From assembly GCF_019059575.1 (NCBI RefSeq), contig NW_024881850.1, positions 434,001 to 498,000 on the forward strand: a stretch of 64,000 bases of DNA, given 5' to 3'. Shown here in pieces: positions 1 to 11,250 of this stretch. The first letter of the stretch is position 1. Each line of letters starts with the position of its first letter. The translations under genes and the position numbers were made by a program. Source of the DNA: Amphibalanus amphitrite (taxonomy: Eukaryota; Arthropoda; Thecostraca; Balanomorpha; Balanidae). The notes beneath the pieces are model-generated. The model saw nothing but the letters and a program-made list of their open reading frames with translations, was not told the DNA's origin and made no database searches.

Positions 1-318
1 TTTAGATTATGTTCCTTTTAGTCTGTATGTGCGGACTGGGCTAAGCAATTTCACGGCACATTGCTATAAACTTCGTGCTTTATATATCAGACGATACCGT
101 ACTCCGAACTAGTACCCATTTGAAGCTAGATGATGGTGCGTCATGTCGAACCAATAACCACTTCGATGTAACTAAACAATGTTGGGAGATTTACTTTCCT
201 GTGTGTCTAGCTCAGTATATCCTATGGAACGATCATCGCATAAAATATCGTGCATCGTGACTCAGACCATTTGGGCCATTTGGCAACCTCGGCACTCGCC
301 CTGCCCCGTCCAGCGTAC

Positions 319-547
319 CTGCCAGTCCCTTGTTGGTGTCGTTGGCTATTTGCACCGCCTCTTCCTCCGTGGTGAACTTGTAGATGGCCACCACCGGGCC
401 GAAGATCTCCTCCGTGTACAGCTTCATCTGCTTGGTGGCTCCCGTCAGCAGGGTGGGCTCGTAGAAGAGTCCCCCTTCCGTTGGCTGCTTGCCGCCCATC
501 ACCACATGAGCTCCGTGAGAGACCGCGTCTTCCACCAAGGACTTGAC
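319..547 (-). CDS. ALDH5A1: ALDH5 exon f (last exon inside the window)
   Basis: 229 bp from VKSLVEDAV to NKGLAG, including the EEIFGPVV motif. It ends after the first base of a codon at the donor GTACGC, so at least one more exon lies to the left of the window. Confidence 0.93.
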
Positions 548-2879
548 CTGGCGAGCAGTAGGGTTAGCGTAACATGATGTACGTTAACAGCAGAGTATAA
601 AGTACAGCAGTCAACCCGTGAGCGGGGAGGCTATATTTATCTGAATTCCTGTGATCCTGATGTGTAATTTGCAGTCAAGAAGAGGATAGCAGATACAGCA
701 ACCATAAGCAACAACGGAATACCGTCAAGATGGGACGTCTTCACAAGATGCCAGCACCACAATAAGCTCACAATTGAAAGTGCATCGTGTAGTACATACC
801 TTCTCCAGCTGTTTCCGGTTGATTAGGGGTCCCTGATTGTTGCCGGCTATCGAACCATCCCCAAACTTCAGAGTGGTCTTCATGGCCTCAGCAAGCGCCT
901 CCACAAACCTGATGACATTTAGTGATTTGAAATGCGATATAAGAGACTCGTCAAGTAGATGTCAACAGCAAATCGTCGAACAAATATATGGATGACCAAG
1001 ATGAAGATACAATAGATTTTTACATCGCATTTCCACAGTCATTGGTGATTTCACTCAAGTTGCAAGTCCTCGACATTCTTTATCCTCGCAATCCTCCACA
1101 GGGATCTTTTTCCCTCTGTGTTCACCTGTCGTAAATGCCGGCCTGAACGAGCAGCCGGTTGGTGGACACACACGTCTGTCCAGTGTTCCTGAACTTGGCC
1201 GCCATGGCACCGGTCACGGCCGTCTGCAGTTCGGCCGAGTCGAACACCACGAACGGTGCGTTACCACCCAGTTCCAGGTGAATCCGCTTCACGGTGTCGG
1301 CGCAGTCGCGGTACAGCAGACGGCCCACCTCCGTGGAGCCGGTGAAGCTGAGCAGACGCACCAGAGGCTCGGTACACAGCAGCCGGCCCAGCTGGGCCAC
1401 GCGGGACCGCGAGCACGGCACCACGTTCACCAGACCGTGTGGCACGCCGACCCGTTCGCAGACGGCGGCGAAGGCGAGTGCTGTGAGCGGTGTGTCCTCA
1501 GCCGGCTTGATGACCACCGTACAGCCAGCAGCGAGCGCGGCCGCTGCCTTGCGGGCCAACATGCCGATCGGGAAATTCCACTGCCAGCAGAAAAGGGTTA
1601 CATGTAATGACACTGAGTCAGCTCACATGAATAAGAGTTGGAGTCTGGAGACGTTAAGAGAAAACTTAACGTGCTAGTTCCACCGGTTTTCTACTAATAA
1701 CTCCATGTTTCATTTCGTACGTCAACTTGATAAACTTGTTAACCATGTTTTGGAAAATAATGCATCAAAGAACTTCTTGAAATTCCCCCTTAAACCTTTC
1801 CTCCATGACAGTTCCGAAGACCTCCACGGCCATGTGTACCATGCGTAAGTGTTTCCTGAGAGTCAGAGGACTCACCGGGGTGATGATGGCGGCCACGCCG
1901 CAGGGCTGTTTGACGCACACCAGCTGCCGGTCGCCGTTCACCGTCGGAATCACCTGGCCGTACGCCCTCCGACCCTCCTGGCCAAACCAGTCGAAGAAGC
2001 TGGCCGCAAAACCCACCTCGCCCTCGGCCTCGCCGATGGGCTTACCCTGTGCGCCAAAGCAAAGGTGATCGTTGGTCGGGTGGTTAAAAACGAGCGTACA
2101 TTTCAGACACGGCATATAAACATTGAGTCGAATGGAAACTTCTGTGAATGTTATTATAAAGATAAAGGTCGAGGAAGCCCGATCTCCATTTCGTATTTAG
2201 GGAGCAATTTTGCAATGCCGCGCTTGCCACGCTCGGTGCTAAAGCGACACAAGTTCTAATCAAACGGCTCGAAGCAGTCGTTCATGGCAAGCGGCTCCTT
2301 TAATCATACATACATTTTCCTGACAGAGGATTTGACCAATTTCCTTTTTGTTTTCAAGAAGTCCATCGCGGATCTTGTTCAAGATGACCATCCGTTCCTG
2401 TGCAGGAGAGACGAATAGAGTCAGAATAGTGTATCGTGCGTCATAAAAAGGAATAGCATGACTTGGGTTATGAACCATGACCAGCAATGGCAACAAATGG
2501 AGAATGACAGCATGACGATGAAACATATGCACTATGAATGCGATACATTTGCAGATGCATCATGAATGGCACAGTGGAGCACACACCGTTGCGGCGCTGG
2601 GACCCCTGTGACCACATACAGTCCAGCTCAGTGACCTGGCGGCCATTTCGCGAGCGACTGGCCGTGCCGAAGCGGCAGTGGCACCTTAGCCGTCGTCTTC
2701 TTGAACGAGGCGAAGGCGTTGGCGGCCGCCTCGCAGGCGTCGCGGACGTCCTCGGCCGTCGCGTCGCTGCAGGCCTGCAGCACCTGGCCGGTAGCCGGGT
2801 TCAGCACGTCGAAGGTAGCCTGGTCCGACGACTGCCGCCAGTGGCCGTCGATGTACAGTTGGGTCCGCAGCAGAGCCAT
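319..2879 (-). CDS. ALDH5A1: Succinate-semialdehyde dehydrogenase (ALDH5 family), six exons, 3' end outside the window
   Basis: The family oxidises succinate semialdehyde to succinate with NAD, the last step of GABA catabolism, normally in mitochondria. Exons on the minus strand are 2879-2685, 2397-2314, 2046-1876, 1580-1126, 908-800 and 547-319, joined by GT-AG introns of 217-295 bp with matching phases. They give 414 codons plus one base. Visible motifs are GEAEGEVGF, the ITPWNFPIGM junction, KPAEDTP, FTGSTEVG, LELGG with the general-base Glu at about residue 253, and GQTC with the catalytic Cys at about 287. The open frame ends at GLAG, so roughly 70 C-terminal residues lie left of position 1. 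The first ATG (2879) follows TTAG after a pyrimidine-rich run, so it may begin an internal exon; no transit peptide is visible and one could be encoded upstream. The residue two after the catalytic Cys is Ser, where human ALDH5A1 has a redox-switch Cys. Family assignment is confident; mitochondrial location is inferred. Confidence 0.93.
800..908 (-). CDS. ALDH5A1: ALDH5 exon e
   Basis: 109 bp. Its first base completes the Arg codon of YDR-FVEAL. It then encodes the QGPLINRKQLEK segment conserved in SSADH and GabD. The donor is GTATGT. Confidence 0.92.
1126..1580 (-). CDS. ALDH5A1: ALDH5 exon d (catalytic exon)
   Basis: 455 bp entering in phase 0 and leaving two bases of an Arg codon. It carries WNFPIGM, KPAEDTP, FTGSTEVG, LELGG and GQTCVSTN. 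The catalytic Cys codon is at 1172-1170. The acceptor is CTGCTGGCAG and the donor is GTGAAC. Confidence 0.95.
1876..2046 (-). CDS. ALDH5A1: ALDH5 exon c
   Basis: 57 codons, phase 0 at both ends, from GKPIGEAEGEVGF to GVAAIITP. The acceptor ends CGCACAG and the donor is GTGAGT. It contains the EGRRAYG segment typical of SSADH. Confidence 0.92.
2314..2397 (-). CDS. ALDH5A1: ALDH5 exon b
   Basis: 28 codons, phase 0 at both ends, from ERMVILNKIR to ILCQEN. The acceptor is CTCTCCTGCACAG and the donor is GTATGT. It matches the family segment that follows SAKER. Confidence 0.88.
2685..2879 (-). CDS. ALDH5A1: ALDH5 exon a (N-terminal exon seen)
   Basis: 65 codons starting MALLRTQLYIDGHW and ending at TTAK before a GTGCCA donor (GT at 2684-2683). 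It holds the start of the NAD-binding fold (LNPATGQVL). The ATG directly follows TTAG, so a 5' exon carrying UTR or transit peptide could be spliced here. Confidence 0.88.
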
Positions 2880-3173
2880 CTAACGGCAGAAAAACAAGAA
2901 CTGTAGGTACAAAAGGAAAGGCGAGGTGAATTGGAGGAAATCAAATGCTTGTAATCATCACCGACTTTATGAGGCGAGGTCCCGTGCCGATAGATCTGCA
3001 TCAACACCAAGGAGCCCGCGGGAAAAGCTATGACATGGGGAATTCGGCGGGCTCCTCACCGTGATGCTATTTAGAATTTTAATCAATATTTCAATTCGTC
3101 AACTGACACAACAACACATACACGTCGGTGATGATCGTCCCACGTGTTTTGGGATACGTCATGATGGTCAACG
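2880..3173. other. Upstream region of the ALDH5 exons, no gene seen
   Basis: On the minus strand this is either the promoter or the intron upstream of the first visible ALDH5 exon. The 20 bases next to the exon are pyrimidine-rich on the minus strand and end in TTAG, which favours an intron. No transit-peptide exon could be picked out. Confidence 0.4.
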
Positions 3174-3177
3174 ATAT

Positions 3178-4393
3178 CCCGCGACCTGGTGGGGGGGGGC
3201 TATTTTTTGCCCCCCCCCCCTCCAGACTTTTCGATATATCTCCAGAACCGCTACGCCGATCGTCACCATACTTTCAGTACCCTCCCGGACATCAATTTTA
3301 CACATGGTGACCAAAAATTTTTCCAAAGGCTATGATAGGTTGGCCGGAAATGACGTCAGAGTGACGTCATGTTCTGACGTTTTCGACCCAAAAAAGGGTT
3401 TCGCGGGAAGAGCTGTCAGGCCTATAGCTTTGCAAATACAGAAAAATGATAAGGTTATAAAAGCTGTAGAATTGACAGGGCTACAAAACTGCTATCTCGG
3501 ATTTTTGAAATTTTTGGATTTTGACCCCCAAAAATCAAAAAATAATTTTTTTGGATATAATGATAAAAAAATCCAAAAAGTTTTTTGAATTTCGCAAAAA
3601 CCGGAACATATGTGATAGTACTTCCCGCCTTCCATCCACATACCAAATTTGAGATTGATACCTCTTTTTTTGGCGAAGTTATAGCGAAAAAACTGTTCAA
3701 AATTGATGACGTCAAATTTTCAAACTCAATTTTTAGCAATTCTAGACCCCGTAGCGCAAAACAAAAACCACCATTAGACTCCCCGTGACGAGCTGCATCG
3801 AATCAATACCCATTTTATGCAAAACTATCAACTTAAAAATTTGACATTTTTGGCCTGACCTGACCTAAGCCGTACCTGACCTGACCTTGACCTAAACTTC
3901 ACCAGAAAGTGACCTAAGCCGTACCTGATAGTCTTATAACCAACACCATTGAGTTGGAAATGAAAAATTGGCCATAAAACATGCATTACACAACCTTAGT
4001 AAAGTTGGGCTCATGTGACCTGACCTGTGACCCTTGGTGACCTGACCTGTGACGTGACCTGGTATTGTCAGTGACCTCTAATAGCAACATATCTACTAGG
4101 CAACTGACGCCCTATCGCTGATTCTCGACAAAATGCGTTTTCCTCGGTGTTATAGCGCATTCCCTAGAAGACCCGTGAACGGTGAAACATTTCATCTTTG
4201 ACCTGACCTGTGACGTCATCGGTGACCCCGAGGTCAATGAAATTTGGTTTCCCTCGACAAATTTGACAGGCCTTTCGAACGCCGTTTGAATTTTGCGGAT
4301 CCGTCCAGTAGTTTCGGAGATACGAGGGGGGGGCAAAAAATAGCCCCCCCCCCCACCAGGTCGCGTTATAAACAGACCCCACCAGGGCGCGGG
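3178..4393. mobile_element. 1.2-kb inverted-repeat element with G-run/C-run hairpin ends and GGTCA-rich interior
   Basis: The left end reads CCCGCGACCTGGTGGGG and the right end, reverse-complemented, CCCGCGCCCTGGTGGGG. A 4-bp ATAT repeat flanks both sides (3174-3177, 4394-4397). Just inside each end a run of about ten G, a short CTATTTTTTG linker and a run of C can fold into a hairpin. The interior has many TGACCT/GACCTGACCT words near 3850-4220. It shows no convincing coding frame. Structure and ends match the TTAA-flanked elements at 19,619 and 31,390, so it is probably a non-autonomous DNA transposon of the same group. Confidence 0.7.
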
Positions 4394-4397
4394 ATAT

Positions 4398-7380
4398 TGG
4401 ACACAGGGAGTGGCGAAACTCAATTAGGATGAAGTCCCTCGGTGTAAATGTTATTGCGGGCTGGTAGCCTCCTCTTTCTTGGAACGGACTCGCCAACAGT
4501 GCACCAACTGGTGACCGCCTCATTCAATGTCCTGCCCTCATATCACCTTACATTAGTACTAGTAGCCGAGCCGAACACCGACCCAAAGATTGGCCCCACA
4601 TACCAATATATAATGAAATGAGCATTCATCCCAAAATCCGGGAGGACCGTGCTGTTTATATCTAATTCGGTACGTTAAATTTTGGTTCGTATTATTACCG
4701 GTAAGTCACTGTCGCAAGAAAAGCATCGCCGGGGGGGGGGGGAAGGAGAGCCCGTGGCCAAACAAAAACGGTCACCGTTAACGGCTGTGAGAGCCCCCAG
4801 AGCCACGCACTCAGCTATTCGGGCAAAGTTTATGAAAACATGTTCATCCATCCAGTTTTTCTCCATCATATATACCAGAGGACATGAATAATTATACAAA
4901 GCGATGCTATGAACTATTTGACATTTACAAACGCCAATGGCCTTGCAGCTACCAAGCTCTCTAAGCCGAAATATGCACCGCAGCCACTCCTCAGCCCGAG
5001 GGTGTGGCGGGTGTTTATTATGCTCCGTTATGTAAGTAAATAAATGGTCATTCGGCGTGCGGGCCGTGCAGCAACAGCTGCCTGCCTTAGTAAAGAATAT
5101 TGCCTTATAGTTGTCTCCTAACAACGGTTCTTATAAAATCGACCCGGCGTAAATATTAATGAAGTTGAGAACATGACTGTTGCTTTTACGAAATGCAACC
5201 CCAGAATGTCGCTCAAAGATGAGAAAATGTCAACCCCCAAGTGGTAAAGCGAGCGTTTTACTTAAAGCGCCAAACTCTTCGGAGTTCAGCGTTTTGACAG
5301 CATACCTAACAGAATAAGATTAGGATGGTCGTTAACAATAAGATTAGGATGATCTCAGGATGACGTATGTTCCTCTGATGGGTCAGTGCGAAAGGCTTCT
5401 CCGAGCGGCAACTTTGGGACATGGTAGTGGGGTCATTTGAAGGCAACATGTATCTCTCTCTAAGAGGCCATCTCAGGTGAGCGTGGCTCTGTGATGATAA
5501 TGTATGGCCCTAAAAGGCTGGTGGGTTGCACCTCAGAAACTGGTGGGAGCCCTCAAAGACCGGCTTGGGGCCCTCGGAGGTCGTTTTATGTCCCAAGAGC
5601 GCGAGACTTCAGGACCACCTAGCGTCGTGTTCGCATAAGTCAACAATTACCCTCAGAGACCCTACATATCGGCATGGACATATCAGAGGCTGCCGTAGCT
5701 CTTCAAATGCCGATAAGGATTCTGTTTTTAGAAATTTAGGGACCTATGAGGTCATCGTGAGGGTCCTCAGAGGTCCTTATGAGGGCCCTCAGAAGCTGAC
5801 GTGGGGACCATGGGGCTCTCAGGGACAAGTTTGGGTCCCAGGAGCCTGTGTGACCCTCGGAGTCCGTTGTGAGATCCTCCCCCCCCCCCCAGACCAAGCA
5901 TGAGCACCAAACTCGGTGCGGGCCCTAAAAGCTAGTATAGGGGCCTCAGAGACCGGCGTGGGGCGCACCTGGCCGTATTGGGTTTTCGCTAGTCCCACGT
6001 CGGTCTTTGCTTCCCGGTCACTAGTTTTCCAGTAAATTGTATCCAAGAGTTCGACGGACTTCTTGAAGGACAGCTTACGGATTTTAGGGGTGCAAAATGT
6101 ATGGCTGCACCCCCATGTTATTGGATGGGGTGCAGCTGCTCACCCTGCACCCCTCTTATGCCGCCCCCTCAATAATAACCGTCATAAGTGGCTCGGTGGG
6201 CTGTCCCACTGCGCTGGGACATTCCCGTCACAACAGGGCAGGGTTATATGACATTGGGGCAGGCTCAGTGATCGCGTAGGCACATGGTGTCTCCTCTGTC
6301 CGTCCCCAATATATCCAGATCGGAAGGACCTTACGAGCCATGATCAGCAAATCAACCGACAATAGAGGCTATCGGTCAGCGAAATAATGACCAGCCTGCA
6401 ACAGCAGCACACGAATTGACATTCAACGAAGGGCGAAAGCAACTAAAATATAAAAACGAAATCAGGCACCGTTTCACCAACGCATCATTTGAATCGTCGA
6501 GCAAATACGACCAAAATATTTACAAGAGACACACCAGCTGCACCACAGCTATATGCCAGATACTTGGTCCTGACATTCCACTCAAACCAACCTTTAGTTT
6601 GTCGCAAGTCTCGTTTACCGTCAACGAAAGTCCACCAGTTGCCAGAGATCGGTTGCTGTGTCCGCCACTGCACGCTGAAAAGAGCGGAGTGAGTTTCGGG
6701 TGCCGGCCGGGCTGGTCCGTGGAGCCGGTTCTGCGCAGCTGCACGGACCACGCTGACGCTGACCTTGAGGCTGGGGGCGGGCTGGCGGTGGGGCAGAGGT
6801 GGGGCAGGGGCGCAGCGACGACACTGGCCTCGGCGGCTGAACCGTGACCAGCAAAAACGAAACGTTACAGACCGGGTCACTGGCCGATGGGTCAGCTAGG
6901 ACATGGGAGGCGTGGTATTTTGGGATACAAACAATGCAAAAGTACATGGTCATGGACTTTTGTTACGGTTACAATTGCAATGATTGTATTTGATTGCGAT
7001 AAAATTATAATCACGACTTGATCCTGCCTATTTTGATATTTTTCAACGGATAAAACAAAAGCAAGCGGTCTTCATAGCTGATGAGTCGATAACAATTTGT
7101 ATAATCATAATATCGCTGCGGTTAGAGAAGAGTTCATCTGTCGGATAAATTTGCTTCCAGTCAAGTAACACTCGTATGGTGCTGTATGCGACCGTTCAAT
7201 GTTTATCTGCCTTTTTAGGCTCTTGTATATTTAACTAGGCATCTGTAGGACTCCAACGGTTTTATTACCAATTAACTGCATTGGCGAAATATATTATTGT
7301 ATGTTAGCTGGATGTCGTGGTTTGTGCACGAGATACACTAGGCATTTATAACATGTCAGTTATAACGTGTTATAAATGCA
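4398..7380. other. Non-coding tract with poly-G run and degenerate CCTCAGAGG repeat
   Basis: No gene was recognised. There is a run of G at about 4730-4741. From about 5400 to 5960 loosely repeated words such as CCCTCAGAGG and CTTGGGGCCCTC resemble the diffuse array at 18.5-19.3 kb. Short open frames here lack codon-like conservation or recognisable motifs. Confidence 0.4.
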
Positions 7381-7600
7381 ACATGTCAGTTCGAGCGATC
7401 AGCAAGCTACTCTTGTAGACATCAAGTTGCGGTGTTCAATATTCATGCCGGCAGCGCGCGTCTCACGTCTGCCGCTCTCGAGTCTCTCGAGTCTCTCGAG
7501 AACGAGTGTGAGTTTAGTTCGGCCATCAATGACGCGGCGGTGCGATAGTTGCGACCTGCAGGCGCGATAAGGACGACAGTCAAATAGGCTGTATTTTGCC

Positions 7601-7723
7601 ATGGAGCCAGCGACCGCTGAGACGAAGGTCAGACCGACGTCTAACGCCCTGCCCCTCCCGAGTCCAGACACTGCAGTGAGCGGGTCACTACAGGCGACCA
7701 TCGCGGCCTTACGGTCGTCTTAG
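7601..7723 (+). CDS. Candidate small ORF or first exon, 40 residues, in a CpG-rich patch
   Basis: An ATG in strong context (GCCATGG) opens a 40-codon frame beginning MEPATAETK and ending at TAG. It follows a CpG-rich stretch (7440-7600) with three TCTCGAG units, which could be a promoter. AAG/GTCAGA at about 7629 could be a weak donor, in which case only the first nine or so codons would be used. No family was recognised, so this is a weak candidate. Confidence 0.2.
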   Translation: MEPATAETKVRPTSNALPLPSPDTAVSGSLQATIAALRSS

Positions 7724-7828
7724 ATTACTAATAACTGATTACTGAACACAGTTCTACCGTAGGTATCAAGCCAAATTATATGATGAACTTATCGATATTA
7801 ACTTGCCCTACTTACGTATTTGGGACAT

Positions 7829-7882
7829 GGTATCTGGCGTATGGTGATGAGGATGACTTGACATCACCATACGCCAGATACC
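7829..7882. repeat. Perfect 20-bp inverted repeat with 14-nt loop
   Basis: Positions 7829-7848 are the exact reverse complement of 7863-7882. The loop is GAGGATGACTTGAC. A transcript would form a clean hairpin. No related copy was noticed in the window. Confidence 0.85.
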
Positions 7883-8000
7883 AGTCTGGCGTTAGACCAC
7901 AACCTTGCAATGCCATTATGCTAATTCAACTTCAGGGTAGGTATTCTATCTTTCACCTGCACGCCTCTGCTTACGCATTTGTACAACCTGAACTTCTTAA

Positions 8001-8477
8001 AGGGACCCTCCCACCTTAACATTAGATTTGAGTTGAGATAGCCAAAATGGGGTCCCTGGCTCACAATTACCGGTTTCGGCACTCACAACATCGAGAAATG
8101 CCTTAAATCGGAAATATTGAATTTCAAAATTGCAGCATTTTGATTCAGAGGGGCTAATGCTTAGGAATACCCCTCTGAATGTGTGACGTCAGCGCAAATA
8201 TCTAACAATTTTTAAATGTTTGACTAAAACGTTTTGTAGCACGCGGTGGTATATGCTATTTGCGCGCAACATCTGCCGCAAACGCCGCACTTCTAAATAA
8301 AGTCGCTAGAAACAGCGGAGATCCCAAAAAAGTAAACAAAAGTAAAAGTCTAATATCTTGAAAACCGGTGAATATTTTTCGGTGAAATTTGGTAGATATT
8401 CGTTTTCGCTCTTTCTGAACCGAGCGACATCACTTTCATGCCAATTCATAAACTTTTTTGAAGGTGGGAGGGTCCCT
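8001..8477. mobile_element. TTAA-flanked MITE, copy 1
   Basis: 477 bp flanked by TTAA on both sides (7997-8000, 8478-8481). The ends are inverted: AGGGACCCTCCCACCTT on the left, and its near-complement on the right. It shares its subterminal sequence (TTTGAGTTGAGATAGCC) with the copy at 8829-9325. It has no coding frame. A TTAA duplication is typical of piggyBac and Kolobok superfamilies. Confidence 0.85.
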
Positions 8478-8828
8478 TTAAACTTAAATAAAAGCAATGC
8501 TATGCCATTCGTCACCAGGATGAGCTCAACTTGGAATTTATTTCAAGAACAAGAAGGACTGATGCAGGGGCGGATCCAGGGGGGGGGGGCATCTGGGGGC
8601 CGATGCCCCTAGCCTATCGAAAAATGCCGCCCCTCCGCCGCCGAACACTGTAAAAAAATTCACTAGCTAATTTTGAAATTAGGCATTTTTTACGAGTGCC
8701 TCCCTTGCACCTCGTTACAACATATATGGACATTAGTAGTCAGAGCCATGCACGTTAACAATGCCCTTTGTGGAACAAATGCCTACGAGCGAGAGCATGT
8801 TCAGGAACCTAATTTTGCGCAATGTTAA

Positions 8829-9325
8829 AGGGACTATCCCACCTTTAACATGTGGTTTGAGTTGAGATAGCCAAGTTTGCGGCGAGGTTCAGAAACCACT
8901 ATCTATCTAGGTTGCAACCCCCGCGGCCTCTTGGTGTTGAAGAAATTCGTTCCCTTCATTTGAAAATGGGCCTTGTACAAGGCCCTATCTTCAACATGGA
9001 GCGACCGTTAGTGTGACGTCACCTCGTTTAGTCATTCTGATTTAAATGGGTTTGTTCGTTGAAAAATCGCTTAAAACTTGGTCTGAACTTTGTTGTGGTG
9101 CCTACAGAGTAAAAAGAATCAGCTTTATGACAGTAATGTGGCCTGGGGAAGGAGGTAATTTTGGGCTGTGACGTCACATATTTGAAAGTTTGTGTTTGGA
9201 ATATGGGAAGCCTAAGATGTTTAATGAAAAATAAATGCCAGAACCGTGTTCCTGGTCATCCAATCTATAAAGTCGGGCACAATTTAACTGGTTTTAACAA
9301 CATTTTAGAAGGTGGGATAGTCCCT
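8829..9325. mobile_element. TTAA-flanked MITE, copy 2
   Basis: 497 bp with TTAA at 8825-8828 and 9326-9329. The termini AGGGACTATCCCACCTT are inverted. It shares the TTTGAGTTGAGATAGCC subterminal block with the copy at 8001. It lies inside the hAT-bounded block. No coding frame was seen. Confidence 0.85.
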
Positions 9326-9329
9326 TTAA

Positions 9330-10093
9330 TGAACTACGCACAGCCTCACAGTGTTACCCGCCGTTGGCTTGTTCTCGGCCAGTTTTTGGCGTGTCCCTCA
9401 ATTAGGTCATTTTGCTATTAGCTCAGCTGACGAGGCCCCGGCTGGCACCTACTAAACGGATAACCTTGCGTGCAACCCCGCTTGTTGTCACGAACGCCTG
9501 CAGCTGGTAAACGTGCTGGTAAGCTTGCGTGGTAAGCGGCTTCGGATGGCTATGAGGATGTGCCTCATAGCTATCCTCGTCGCATGTTACAACCTAGGAG
9601 TCTGTGGCTGCTTTCAGAAGGAGTCCCCCCCCCCCGCATCCGGGAGCCGGCGTCCATTTTGTGTTGCGTCGCCATTACTGTGTGTGTCTGCCCAACTGCT
9701 CTTTGGCTTGATTGAAGGTGAGGCATCTTGTATCATTTGCTGTGTGCTCAACAAAAAGGTTGTCCATTTGTAAACAAAAGTTATTATGTTGTTGAGCTTC
9801 TTAGAAGATGTATAGTATCGCATAATGTTGCCCGTCGTTGTCAGAAGTGCGCCGGTATCGTCTATCCAAGTCAGAATAGCATATGTTTGGGACTTACGCT
9901 TGCTTGTGGCAGGAATATATCACTTTATTCAACTTTAATTTAATCATTTTCCAGATTGGTATGCCTTATGATAATAATAATGTTAATATTGTTTTTTTTT
10001 CACCCATTACAGACTTCTCTGGTAAAGAATGGGGCCATGTACATACATATGTCCTGGCCTACCTTCACCCCGCGACTGCCGCCGGTGCAGATC
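9330..10093. other. Non-coding spacer inside the hAT-bounded block
   Basis: Contains a run of about 13 C at 9625-9638 and a pyrimidine run at 9990-10000 followed by CACCCATTACAG. No gene or repeat family was recognised. Confidence 0.3.
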
Positions 10094-10099
10094 CCCAGC

Positions 10100-10935
10100 C
10101 AGCCTTCCCAAATGGGGCCCATATGGGCCCCAAGTGGGCAGCAAACTGGGGCCCATCTGGGCTGCCCACTTGGGGCCCAGATGTGTTTGTCATGGGCGTC
10201 CAACTGGGTCCCATATGGGCAGCCCAGATGGCCCCATATGGGGCCCAGCCGGGGCACATATGGGTCCCACATGGGCTTTCCCAGCCGGGACCCACATGGG
10301 TATAATTGAAGAATCCCACATGGGGCCCATGTGGGTTCAAAATGGGACCCATATGGGGTCCAGCCGGGGCACATATGGGTCCCACATGGACTTTCCCAGC
10401 CGGGACCCACATGGGTATAATTGAAAAATCCCACATGGGGCCCATGTGGGTTCGAAATGGGACCCATATGGGTCCCAGCCGGGGCACATATGGGTCCCAC
10501 ATGGGCTTTCCCAGCCGGGACCCACATGGGTATAAGCGAAAAATCCCACATGGGGCTCATGTGGGTTCGAGATGGGACCCATATGGGGCCCAGCCGGGGC
10601 ACATATGGGTCCCACATGGGCTTTCCCAGCCGGGACCCACATGGATATAAGCGAAAAATCCCACATGGGGCCCATGTGGGTTCGAACTGGGACCCTAATG
10701 GGGCCCAGCCGGGGCACATATGGGTCCCACATGGGCTTTCCCAGCCGGGACCCACATGGGTATAAGCGAAAAATCCCACATGGGGCCCATGTGCGTTCGA
10801 CATGGGACCCATATGGGGCCCAGCCGGGTCCCATATGGGCTTTCCCAGCCGGGACCCAAATGGGTATAAGCGAAAAATCCCACCTGGAGCCCATGTGGGT
10901 TCGAAATGGGACCCAGCTGGGACCCATACCCAGCC
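10100..10935. repeat. Tandem array, 115-bp unit
   Basis: Repeats of a unit containing CCCACATGGGGCCCATGTGG, a GAAAAATCC spacer and CCCAGCCGGGA. Because 115 is 3n+1 and the unit is almost free of stops, long frames open on both strands (for example 385 codons at 11157-10000, minus). These are repeat artefacts. Confidence 0.85.
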
Positions 10936-10959
10936 AACATTATTACCTTGGCCCCACAT

Positions 10960-11250
10960 GGGGCCCAGGTGGGCCACTTGGTGGGACCCATGTGGGCAGC
11001 CCATGTGGGGCCCACATAAATTTGTCCCTGGGTAAATGGTGGGGCCCACCTGGGCTGGCCCACGTGGGTTCAAAGTGGGTACCATATGGGGCCCACCTGG
11101 GCTGGCCCACATGGGCTCAAGATGGGCACCATATGTGGCCCACCTGGGCTGGCCCACATGGGCTCAAGGTGGGTACCATATGGGGTCCACGTGGGCCAGC
11201 AGATGTGGGCCCTAGGTGGGCCCCATGCTGGCTCACCTCCCTAGCATCGT
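10960..11250. repeat. Tandem array, 47-bp unit
   Basis: Units of the form GGGGCCCACCTGGGCTGGCC, then a GGGCTCAAGGTGGGTACC segment. About four units lie before the unique core of the element, and the same module is found in copy 2 near 33,060-33,240. Confidence 0.75.

Noticed and set aside
10000..11157. 385-codon minus-strand open frame rich in GPIWVP/MGP words (and many similar frames at 13-16.6 kb and 32-37.8 kb)
   Set aside because: It follows the 115-bp and 142-bp repeats exactly. Unit lengths of 3n+1 with stop-free units open all frames on both strands, and there is no domain, start context or splice structure.
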